This document shows positions 50,418 to 57,232 of a stretch of 64,000 bases of DNA, piece after piece. The stretch covers positions 1,578,628 through 1,642,627 of the forward strand of contig NZ_CM001439.1 of the NCBI RefSeq assembly GCF_000244955.1. Reading direction: 5' to 3'. The notes under the pieces were generated by a model, which saw only the letters and a program-made list of their open reading frames with translations, was not told the DNA's origin and did not search any database. The position numbers and the translations under genes were made by a program. Within the stretch, counting starts at the first letter, position 1. Each line of letters starts with the position of its first letter. This DNA comes from Saccharomonospora marina XMU15 (GTDB lineage Bacteria; Actinomycetota; Actinomycetes; Mycobacteriales; Pseudonocardiaceae).

Positions 50418-50428
50418 ACATCCGATCT
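50418..50428. promoter_or_regulatory. Second copy of the putative fucose operator
   Basis: ACATCCGATCT, 34 bp upstream of the mutarotase start, shares ACATCCGAT with the palindrome at 47614-47624. This would allow autoregulation of the GntR regulator. Confidence 0.5.
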
Positions 50429-50440
50429 TTGATGGTTGGT

Positions 50441-50896
50441 TCAGCCTCGTCCGTGGTGCTCGAGCAGCACGGTGAGCAGCCGCACCAACTCCTCGCGTTC
50501 CGGCACGGAAAACGGTGCCAGCAACTCGTCCTGCACGGTGGCGAGCACGTCCGCCAGCTCGCGCAGGCGCTGCCTGCCCGCCTCGGTGATCGTGATGACG
50601 TTGCGGCGGCGGTCGGACGGATCCGGGCTACGCCGCACGAAGCCGCCTTCGGCGAGTTCGTTGACGGCGGCGACCACATCACTGAGGTGGATACCGCTTC
50701 GCCGTCCCAGCGTGGCCTGGCTGGCGGCGCCGAAATCGTCGAGGGCGGCCAACAGGCGGAAATGGTAGCCACGCGCGCCCACCGCGGCGAGTCGTTGCGA
50801 CACCAGCCGGTGCGCGGGCACCGCGGTCTGGGAGAGCAGCCAACTCGGCAGTGTTCGCAGGCGTTCGGGCGCGGAATCCGAGGCCGGTCTGTCCAT
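50441..50896 (-). CDS. MarR-family regulator
   Basis: A 151-residue winged-helix repressor with the MarR layout: dimerisation helices at both ends and the DNA-binding core ATLGRRSGIHLSDVVAAVNELAEGGFVRRSPDPSDRRRNVITITEAG (wing DRRRN). ATG 50896 chosen (MDRPASD). It is 56 bp upstream of the mutarotase operon on the same strand, but no operon is evident, and no efflux or oxidoreductase target is adjacent. Ligand unknown. Confidence 0.88.
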   Translation of the reverse strand: MDRPASDSAPERLRTLPSWLLSQTAVPAHRLVSQRLAAVGARGYHFRLLAALDDFGAASQATLGRRSGIHLSDVVAAVNELAEGGFVRRSPDPSDRRRNVITITEAGRQRLRELADVLATVQDELLAPFSVPEREELVRLLTVLLEHHGRG

Positions 50897-50941
50897 GTAG
50901 GAAGCGTAGTGGGCGGTGTATGCGGCGCCGATGAACAGCGC

Positions 50942-51023
50942 TTGCCCGCGAGTCCCCGCTCGGCTCCGTTGCGTCACTCGTCGCCTGACGGGTGCGGTGG
51001 TGGAAGCGAGGGACCCGCGGGCA
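50942..51023. repeat. Diverged 21-bp repeat and inverted partner
   Basis: A single unit GCCCGCGAGTCCCCGCTC at 50944-50961 is followed about 40 bp later by an inverted, slightly diverged copy (51002-51022). The arms could form a long imperfect hairpin in the 202-bp gap between the rhodanese gene end and the MarR gene start. Confidence 0.55.
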
Positions 51024-51098
51024 GCGGGAGAGTACACACGTCGCGCGGTGGATGTGACGCAACCCACAGCGCTACGGAGCCGACCTGTCGGAGCGCGC

Positions 51099-51644
51099 TC
51101 AGCAGTCGCAGCGCCTCGCGCGGTTGTGCGGCAGCAAGGACAGCACCTTGGCCATCGCGCAGGTGTTGCTCAGCGCGGCGAAGGTCAGTCCGGCGCCGAC
51201 GAACCCGGCGATCCACTTCAGCGGCTCGAACGCCAGGCTCGACAACACACCGATGAGCACGAGCATGCCCGCGACGAGGCGGACCTGACGCTCCATCGTC
51301 CAGGTCGAGCTTCCGTGGTGCAGCGGTGCCTGGCTCTGCTCCCAGGCGTTGATTCCACCACGCAGCACGGTGAGCCTGCTGAACCCGGCCGTCTGCAGCA
51401 GTTGCCGGGCCTGCTCGGCTCGAGGCCCGGCCGCGCAAACCAGCACCAGGTGGTCCTGCGGCGTGCTCGCCAGTTCATCCACGTTCTTGCGCAGCGTCGA
51501 CAGCGGTACGTGGCGGGAGCCGGGGATGTGCGCCTGGTTGAACTCGGCCTCCGTCCGGACGTCGATCAGTCGCGCGCCCGAACCGTTCTGCAGCAGTTGG
51601 CTGACCTGCGTGACGTCGGCGGTCGCGGGGATCGTGTCGGACAC
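51099..51644 (-). CDS. Rhodanese-like protein with DUF2892 membrane domain
   Basis: A 181-residue two-domain protein. Residues about 8-108 are a rhodanese domain (ARLIDVRTEAEFNQAHIPGSRHVP) with active-site Cys in LVCAAGPRAEQA. Residues about 120-170 form two membrane helices of the DUF2892 type (LVAGMLVLIGVLSSLAF, GFVGAGLTFAALSNTC), ending in a CDC tail. It may transfer sulfane sulfur at the membrane. GTG 51644 with GGAGA upstream is the start. Confidence 0.87.
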   Translation of the reverse strand: MSDTIPATADVTQVSQLLQNGSGARLIDVRTEAEFNQAHIPGSRHVPLSTLRKNVDELASTPQDHLVLVCAAGPRAEQARQLLQTAGFSRLTVLRGGINAWEQSQAPLHHGSSTWTMERQVRLVAGMLVLIGVLSSLAFEPLKWIAGFVGAGLTFAALSNTCAMAKVLSLLPHNRARRCDC

Positions 51645-51945
51645 GTTGTCTCCTGTCACTGTGCGCGAACATGCGCTCGCGGAAGGTAGCGGAATGGAAA
51701 ACCAAAAATGGACACCGGTCCGCTGGGTCACAGCGCCGCCCGAGTCCGCGAGGCACAGTAAGGCAGAGCCATTCGGAAATCAATACCGGTCGCGGGATTC
51801 TACCCGCCTTCCGCGGGAGCATGGTGACCGTTTCAAAGCCGTGATGTAACCTGAGCCGCCGTCGTGACTCGGGGATCACGTCCCGCGGGCTCCGTCCTGC
51901 GGCGACTGCCCCGAACTGTCCGAATACTCCAGAAAGCGAAGCTTC
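51645..51945. other. 301-bp divergent region between rhodanese and conservon
   Basis: No gene is supported here. It must contain promoters for both directions. The conservon side is AT-richer than average (51750-51860) with TGTAAC near 51845 as a possible -10. No strong inverted repeat or stress-type promoter pair was found. Confidence 0.45.
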
Positions 51946-54510
51946 ATGAGCGGCTCCAGCGGGCGTAAGCCCGGCATCTCCTTGAAGGCTCGCGTGCTCG
52001 CGATCGCGCTGGTCCCGAGCTTCGTGCTGCTGGCCGCGGGGGTCGGGTTCAATACCTACGCACTGATTGAGGCCGTACAGAAACGAGATACCGCGGAACT
52101 GCTGGCCGACGGTTACAACATGGCCGTTCCCTTTATGCCGGCCATGAGTGAGGAACGCAGGGCGAGCCTCGCCGTAGTGGCCAATCCGTCGCAGCGCAAC
52201 AAAGCAGCCCTCGCGCAGGCACGGCAAGGCATGGATCAGCTGATGTCGCGGTTCAGCAGCATCTCCTCGCAGGTGGCGGATGCGATGCCGCAGCGCGCGA
52301 AGGAGGCGATCACCAGATTCGTCTCCGCCATGCCGCGCATGATGGAGCTGAGGCAAAACGTCGACAGCGGCAGGATCTCGCGGTTGCAGGTGTACCAGGC
52401 GTTCAACCAGATCGCCGATGCGATGATCGTCGCGGCGGACTCCATCGGCCGCGACTCCACGGACAAGGAAACGGCCCTCTACCGCTCCACCGCCTCCGAC
52501 CTGATGCGGATCTCCGACTGGCTGGTGCGTAGCAACTCGCTGGCGGCCGCCTCGATGCAGGGCGGCGGCATGACCAGGGCAGAGCTGGAGGAATTCAGCT
52601 CGCTCACGCGCGCCTATCGTGCCGAGTTGGCCTCCGTCGGCAGCAGGCTGCCCGACGAGGAGCAGCGACAACTCCAGGAGTTGCAGAACTCCCCGCAGTG
52701 GCAGCAGCTGGGCCGGATGGAGACAGCTCTGGTCACGCAGGGCTTCGTGGAATTCGACGAGCAGGCCCAGATACTTGGTTACGTCGACCCGGCCGGCCAG
52801 TTCGACCCGACCGCTTCCGACGTCGAGTTGCCGCTCAGCGACCAGGAGTGGCAGGCGGCGGCGCGGGAGAGCGCGACCGAGCTCAGCAGCATGGGCCTCG
52901 GTGAGCTGGGCACGGCCGCGGCGGCGATGGAGAAGGAAGCGGCCGAGGACCAGCTGACCCGCTCGGTGCTCATCGCGGTGGCGAGCCTGGTGCTGGCGCT
53001 CGCGGTGCTGTTGCTGGCCATGCGGATGGGCAACAGCGTCGTGCGGCGGCTTCGCAGGCTCCGGGACGACACGCTGCGAGCCGACGAGCGACTGCCCTCG
53101 GTCGTGCAGCGAATCAGGGACGGCGAGCCGGTCGACGTCTCCGAAGAGGTTCCCGAACTGCACGTCGGATACGACGAGATCGGCGAGGTGGCCGATGCGT
53201 TCAACAAGGCACAGCAGACCGCTGTCAACGCCGCCGTGCAGGAGGCGCAGCTGCGGGAAGGCACCAACGCGGTGTTCCTCAACATCGCGCGTCGCAGCCA
53301 GGCCGTCGTGCAGCGCCAGTTGCAGGTGCTGGACAAGGCAGAGCGTGCCGTGGAGGACCCTGACCAGGTGGAGCTGCTGTTCCAGCTCGACCACCTGAGT
53401 ACCCGCGAGCGGCGCAACGCCGAGAACCTGATCATCCTCGGCGGCGGCCAGCTCGGCCGTCAGTGGCGGGACGGCGCGAGGCTCATCGACGTGGTCCGCA
53501 GCGCGGTGTCGGAGACCTCGCAGTACAACCGCGTGAACATCGGCCGCATCCCTGACATGACTCTGGTCGGCCGAGCGGTGGCGGACGTCATCCACCTGCT
53601 GGCCGAGCTGGTGGACAACGCCATCGAGTTCTCGCCCCCCGGTTCCCGCATCGAGGTGCGGAGCAACCCGGTGGGCAAGGGCACTGTCATCGAGGTCGAG
53701 GACCAGGGCATCGGCATCGATCTGGAGGACCGCGAGGACTACAACGCGATGTTCCGCGAGCCGCCGGACTTCAGCGTGATGGCGCTCACCCAGGACTCGC
53801 GCATCGGCTTCTTCGTGGTGGCGAAGCTGGCGCACGAGCACGGGATCAAGATCACGTTGCTCGAGTCCATCTACGGGGGCGTGCGGGCGGTGGTGCTGCT
53901 GCCCACCAACCTCACCGCCGTGGAGGCGGCCACGCAGGACAGTGACCCGGCCGACGACGACGCCACCCTGCGTGCCATCCCTCGGGTTCCGGCCGCCGCG
54001 GGCGTATCCAACGGCCAGTCGTCGCTGTTCGCCGAACACCAGGGCAACGGCAAGGTGGCACATCCCGGCGCCGAGCCGAGCACGAACGGCGCGGGGGAGG
54101 CTCACGTGGACGAAGAGTTCCGGACGAGGCGCAGGCCCGGGGCTCAGCCACCGCCACAGGCACCGCAGCAGGTACCGCCGCAGCCACAGGGGCCGCCGCA
54201 GCACCAGGCGCCGCAACACCAGGTGCCGCAACACCAGGTGCCGCAACACCAGGTGCCGCCGCCGCCCCAACCGCAGTGGCCGTCGCAATCGGAGGGTGAC
54301 CTGCCACCGCTGCCGAGACGCCGAAGGCAAACCCATCTGGCGCCACAGTTGCAGGACGACCCGGTATCCGACCAGGAACCGGAGCCCGAGCACGAGTCGG
54401 CAGAGCCCGACTTCGATCAACGGGCGGCGCAGGCGCGCAATGTAATGAGCGCGTTCCAGCGAGGAACGGAACGTGGCCGCGCCGAGGAACAGGGCCCGTG
54501 GCGTCCATAG
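51946..54510 (+). CDS. cvnA: Conservon sensor protein CvnA (NIT-domain, histidine-kinase-like)
   Basis: An 854-residue membrane sensor. Helix 1 (about 16-36) and helix 2 (about 340-362, VLIAVASLVLALAVLLLAMR) flank an extracytoplasmic helical nitrate/nitrite-sensor-like domain. A HAMP-like linker, a dimerisation region with His in FQLDHLSTRERRNAENLIIL (about 482) and an HATPase domain (LLAELVDNAIEFSPPGS, EDQGIGID) follow. The last 200 residues are Pro/Gln-rich and disordered, with a repeated PQHQV block. It is the first gene of a cvnABCD operon; such proteins are thought to receive signals for the downstream GTPase complex. Confidence 0.93.
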   Translation: MSGSSGRKPGISLKARVLAIALVPSFVLLAAGVGFNTYALIEAVQKRDTAELLADGYNMAVPFMPAMSEERRASLAVVANPSQRNKAALAQARQGMDQLMSRFSSISSQVADAMPQRAKEAITRFVSAMPRMMELRQNVDSGRISRLQVYQAFNQIADAMIVAADSIGRDSTDKETALYRSTASDLMRISDWLVRSNSLAAASMQGGGMTRAELEEFSSLTRAYRAELASVGSRLPDEEQRQLQELQNSPQWQQLGRMETALVTQGFVEFDEQAQILGYVDPAGQFDPTASDVELPLSDQEWQAAARESATELSSMGLGELGTAAAAMEKEAAEDQLTRSVLIAVASLVLALAVLLLAMRMGNSVVRRLRRLRDDTLRADERLPSVVQRIRDGEPVDVSEEVPELHVGYDEIGEVADAFNKAQQTAVNAAVQEAQLREGTNAVFLNIARRSQAVVQRQLQVLDKAERAVEDPDQVELLFQLDHLSTRERRNAENLIILGGGQLGRQWRDGARLIDVVRSAVSETSQYNRVNIGRIPDMTLVGRAVADVIHLLAELVDNAIEFSPPGSRIEVRSNPVGKGTVIEVEDQGIGIDLEDREDYNAMFREPPDFSVMALTQDSRIGFFVVAKLAHEHGIKITLLESIYGGVRAVVLLPTNLTAVEAATQDSDPADDDATLRAIPRVPAAAGVSNGQSSLFAEHQGNGKVAHPGAEPSTNGAGEAHVDEEFRTRRRPGAQPPPQAPQQVPPQPQGPPQHQAPQHQVPQHQVPQHQVPPPPQPQWPSQSEGDLPPLPRRRRQTHLAPQLQDDPVSDQEPEPEHESAEPDFDQRAAQARNVMSAFQRGTERGRAEEQGPWRP
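54196..54255 (+). repeat. 15-bp in-frame tandem repeat in cvnA
   Basis: Four units based on CCGCAACACCAGGTG (the first degenerate) encode repeating PQHQV in the disordered tail of CvnA. The unit is a multiple of three, so copy-number change would keep the frame. Confidence 0.8.
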
Positions 54511-54556
54511 ATAATCTCGGCACGCTGATCGACAAGAACTGGCGGTGGATCGGAAG

Positions 54557-54979
54557 ATGACGACAACGGTTGATTTGAGCTGGCTGCTCGACGACTTCGT
54601 CCGCAGGGTGGTCGGAATCGACCACGCTGTGGTCCTCTCGACAGACGGCCTGCTGCTCGGCCGTTCGCACAGCCTGACGGAGGAGGAGGCCGAGCACCTG
54701 TCGGCCGTGGCGTCGGCTTTCCAGAGCCTGTCCCGTGGCACGGCGCGGCACTTCCACGGCGGCGAGGTACGGCAGACGCTGGTGGAGATGGACGAGGCCT
54801 TCCTGTTCGTCACGGCTGCAGGCCGTGGCGCGTGCCTGGCGGCGTTGACGAACGCGCAGCCCGACCTGGGGCTGGTGGCCTACGAGATGAACCGGCTCGT
54901 GAAGCGGGTCGGTGCGACGCTGTCCGCGGCGCCGCGGACCCCCGCCCAGGAAGCAGCACGAGGTAGCACATCGCCATGA
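54557..54979 (+). CDS. cvnB: Conservon roadblock/LC7 protein CvnB
   Basis: A 140-residue roadblock/LC7-fold protein (MglB-like). WLLDDFVRRVVGIDHAVVLSTDGLLLGRS and the LFVTAAGRGACLAALTNAQPDLGLVAYEMNRLV strand-helix are typical. In conservons it acts with the GTPase CvnD, probably as a GAP or scaffold. ATG 54557 is used; an in-frame GTG at 54545 would add four residues. It overlaps cvnC by ATGA. Confidence 0.93.
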   Translation: MTTTVDLSWLLDDFVRRVVGIDHAVVLSTDGLLLGRSHSLTEEEAEHLSAVASAFQSLSRGTARHFHGGEVRQTLVEMDEAFLFVTAAGRGACLAALTNAQPDLGLVAYEMNRLVKRVGATLSAAPRTPAQEAARGSTSP

Positions 54980-55344
54980 ACCGGTACGGCGAGCCCTGGG
55001 AGGAAGCACCCGCGGACCCGCTGGTCCGTCCGTTCTTCCTGGCCGGGGGTAGGGCCCGCCCGACACGGCACGATCTTGAGCTGATCAGTCTGGTCGTGGC
55101 GACGACCGTGGACGCGAGGGGAGCGCTGGGACCGGAACACGCGGAGATCGTGCGCCTGTGCCAGCAACCCCAGTCCGTGGCCGAGGTGTCCGCCAAGATT
55201 GATCTGCCCATTGTCGTGGTGAAGGTGATGTTGAGCGACCTCATCGAACGCGGGTATCTCGTGTTCCGCTCGCCTCCGACCACGACCGACATTCCCAGCC
55301 CACAGCTACTGCAGGCGGTTCTCGATGGTATTCGAAGGCTCTGA
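54976..55344 (+). CDS. cvnC: Conservon DUF742 protein CvnC
   Basis: A 122-residue DUF742 protein with a winged-helix-like core (LVRPFFLAGGRARPT, LISLVVATTVDARGALGPEHAEIVRLCQQPQSVAEVSAKIDLPIVVVKVMLSDLIERGYL). It is the third conservon component and is coupled to cvnB by ATGA; the cvnD start lies 20 bp before its stop. Confidence 0.93.
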   Translation: MNRYGEPWEEAPADPLVRPFFLAGGRARPTRHDLELISLVVATTVDARGALGPEHAEIVRLCQQPQSVAEVSAKIDLPIVVVKVMLSDLIERGYLVFRSPPTTTDIPSPQLLQAVLDGIRRL

Positions 55345-55942
55345 GCGGATCGGCACGAACGCGCTCGCGTCCGCGGTCAAGATCCTCATAGCCGGAGGAT
55401 TCGGTGTAGGCAAGACGACGATGGTCGGCGCGGTGAGCGAGATCCCACCACTGCGTACCGAGGAGATGCTCACCGAGGTCGGGGCAAGTGTCGACGACCT
55501 TTCCGGGGTGGAAGCCAAGACCACCACGACGGTCGCGATCGACTTCGGCAGGATCACGATCAATCCCAAGCTGGTGCTGTATCTGTTCGGGACGCCCGGC
55601 CAGCAACGATTCTGGTTCATGTGGGACGAACTGGCCAGGGGAGCGCTCGGTGCCGTCGTGCTCGCCGACACCCGCAGGCTGGACAACTGCTTCGCGTCGG
55701 TGGACTTCTTCGAGCGAAGGAGGGTGCCGTTCATGGTGGCGGTGAACTGCTTCCACGGCGCGCCGGTCTACGACGTCGAACAGGTCAGGGCCGCCCTCGA
55801 CGTCGACCCCGAGGTTCCCATTACCCTCACAGATGCGCGGGACAAGGAACTCAGCAAGCACGCGCTGGTCACGCTCATGGAGTACCTGATCAAGCTTCGC
55901 AGTGCGGATGCGGGCGTCCGCGCTCCACAGCCGTCGCGGTAA
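55325..55942 (+). CDS. cvnD: Conservon GTP-binding protein CvnD
   Basis: A 205-residue Ras-like GTPase. P-loop GGFGVGKTT, switch region TEVGASVDDLSGVEAKTTTTVAIDFG, G3-equivalent LFGTPGQQRFWFMW (no DxxG Asp) and the VNCFHG segment in the place of NKxD are the usual CvnD variants. It should cycle between GDP and GTP under CvnB control. The ATG at 55325 lies inside cvnC. It is the last conservon gene; no cytochrome P450 follows, as it does in some Streptomyces conservons. Confidence 0.93.
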   Translation: MVFEGSERIGTNALASAVKILIAGGFGVGKTTMVGAVSEIPPLRTEEMLTEVGASVDDLSGVEAKTTTTVAIDFGRITINPKLVLYLFGTPGQQRFWFMWDELARGALGAVVLADTRRLDNCFASVDFFERRRVPFMVAVNCFHGAPVYDVEQVRAALDVDPEVPITLTDARDKELSKHALVTLMEYLIKLRSADAGVRAPQPSR

Positions 55943-55954
55943 GGTCGGCCACCG

Positions 55955-57232
55955 TCACAGGTACTCGACGTTCGCGCCGGACAGTCGGCGCCGGGTGTCG
56001 AGGATGGCGGTGGCGTTGCGTTGCACCAGTGTGTAGTCGACATCGTCGTGGTCGGTGAGCAGCACCACGGCGTCGGCGTCCCGCACCACCTGGCAGGACA
56101 GCTCGACGAGCTTCACGGTCGAAGGGCATCGGTGGGGTTCCACATGGGAGTCGACGGCCTGCACGTTCGCGCCCTGCTCGGTGAGCAACTCGGTGATCCG
56201 CAGCGCTGGTGACTCGCGGATGTCGCCGGTGTTGGGTTTGTAGGCAAGGCCCAACAGCAACACCGTGCTGTCGTTGACAGGCTTGCGCATGCGGTTCAGC
56301 GACGCCCCCAGCCGCTGCACCACGTAGTCCGGCATGTGGTCGTTGACATCGTTGGCCAGGCTGACGAACCGGAAGTCCCGCTTGAGGTCACGACGCACGC
56401 GCCAGGACAGGTAGGTCGGGTCCACCGGAAGGCAGTGCCCGCCCACACCCGGTCCCGGCGTGAACCGCATGAAGCCGAACGGTTTGGTCGTGGCCGCGTC
56501 GATGGCCTCCCAGATGTCGACACCCAGCTGGTGGGCGAAAACGGCCAACTCGTTGACCAGCGCTATGTTCACGTGGCGGAACGTGTTTTCCAGCAGTTTC
56601 GCGAGCTCGGCCTCCTTCGGCGTCGTAACCGGCACGGTCTGCTCGACGAGCCGGTCGTACAGTCGCCGCACGGCGGCAAGCGAGCGGCTGTCGACTCCCG
56701 ACACCACCTTCGGCGTGTTCGCGAACCGCCAGCGGGTGTTTCCCGGGTCGATGCGTTCGGGGCTGTACCCGACCAGGAAGTCCTGTCCGGCCGACAGCCC
56801 ACTGCCCTTCTCCAGCAGCGGCACCACCAGCTCTTCCGTGGTACCGGGGTAGGTGGTGGATTCCAGCACCACGGTGACACCCGGGCGGACGTGCTGCGCG
56901 ATGCTGCTCGTCGCTGCCTCGATGAAGCTGAGGTCGGGGGAGGAGTCCCGCAGCGGCGTCGGTACCGTGATGATGGCGGCGTCGAACCCCTCGACGTCGG
57001 CATAGTCGTCGGTCGGCCGGTACCTGCCCGACGACAGCGCTCGTTTCAGCTCGTCGTCGGTCACGTCCTCGACATAGGAACGGCCGTCCCGAAGCGACCA
57101 CACCCTGACGACGTCGACGTCCACACCGACCACGTCGAAACCGACCTCGACGGCACGCATCGCGATCGGAAGCCCGACGAAGCCCTGCCCGACGACCACA
57201 AGCCGCCCCGGCGATTTCGCGACCGTGCTCAC
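55955..57232 (-). CDS. UDP-N-acetyl-hexosamine 6-dehydrogenase (WecC/WbpA-like)
   Basis: A 425-residue nucleotide-sugar dehydrogenase. Rossmann VVGQGFVGLPIAMRAVEVGFDVVGVDVD, catalytic Cys in GPGVGGHCLPVDPTYLSW and C-terminal LLGLAYKPNTGDIRESPAL. The GGHCLPVDP form is typical of UDP-GlcNAc or UDP-ManNAc dehydrogenases rather than UDP-glucose dehydrogenase. It overlaps the CapD-like gene upstream by ATGA, suggesting sequential modification of UDP-GlcNAc. It is convergent with cvnD. Confidence 0.9.
   Translation of the reverse strand: MSTVAKSPGRLVVVGQGFVGLPIAMRAVEVGFDVVGVDVDVVRVWSLRDGRSYVEDVTDDELKRALSSGRYRPTDDYADVEGFDAAIITVPTPLRDSSPDLSFIEAATSSIAQHVRPGVTVVLESTTYPGTTEELVVPLLEKGSGLSAGQDFLVGYSPERIDPGNTRWRFANTPKVVSGVDSRSLAAVRRLYDRLVEQTVPVTTPKEAELAKLLENTFRHVNIALVNELAVFAHQLGVDIWEAIDAATTKPFGFMRFTPGPGVGGHCLPVDPTYLSWRVRRDLKRDFRFVSLANDVNDHMPDYVVQRLGASLNRMRKPVNDSTVLLLGLAYKPNTGDIRESPALRITELLTEQGANVQAVDSHVEPHRCPSTVKLVELSCQVVRDADAVVLLTDHDDVDYTLVQRNATAILDTRRRLSGANVEYL

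Noticed and set aside
52972-53050. Reading cvnA as an ordinary two-component kinase missing its response regulator
   Set aside because: The following LC7, DUF742 and GTPase genes identify a conservon, in which no response regulator is expected.
51475-54813. Very long open frame on the minus strand opposite cvnA
   Set aside because: It is an antisense shadow of a GC-rich gene: its translation is His/Arg/Leu-biased with no domain, and cvnA has clear motifs throughout.
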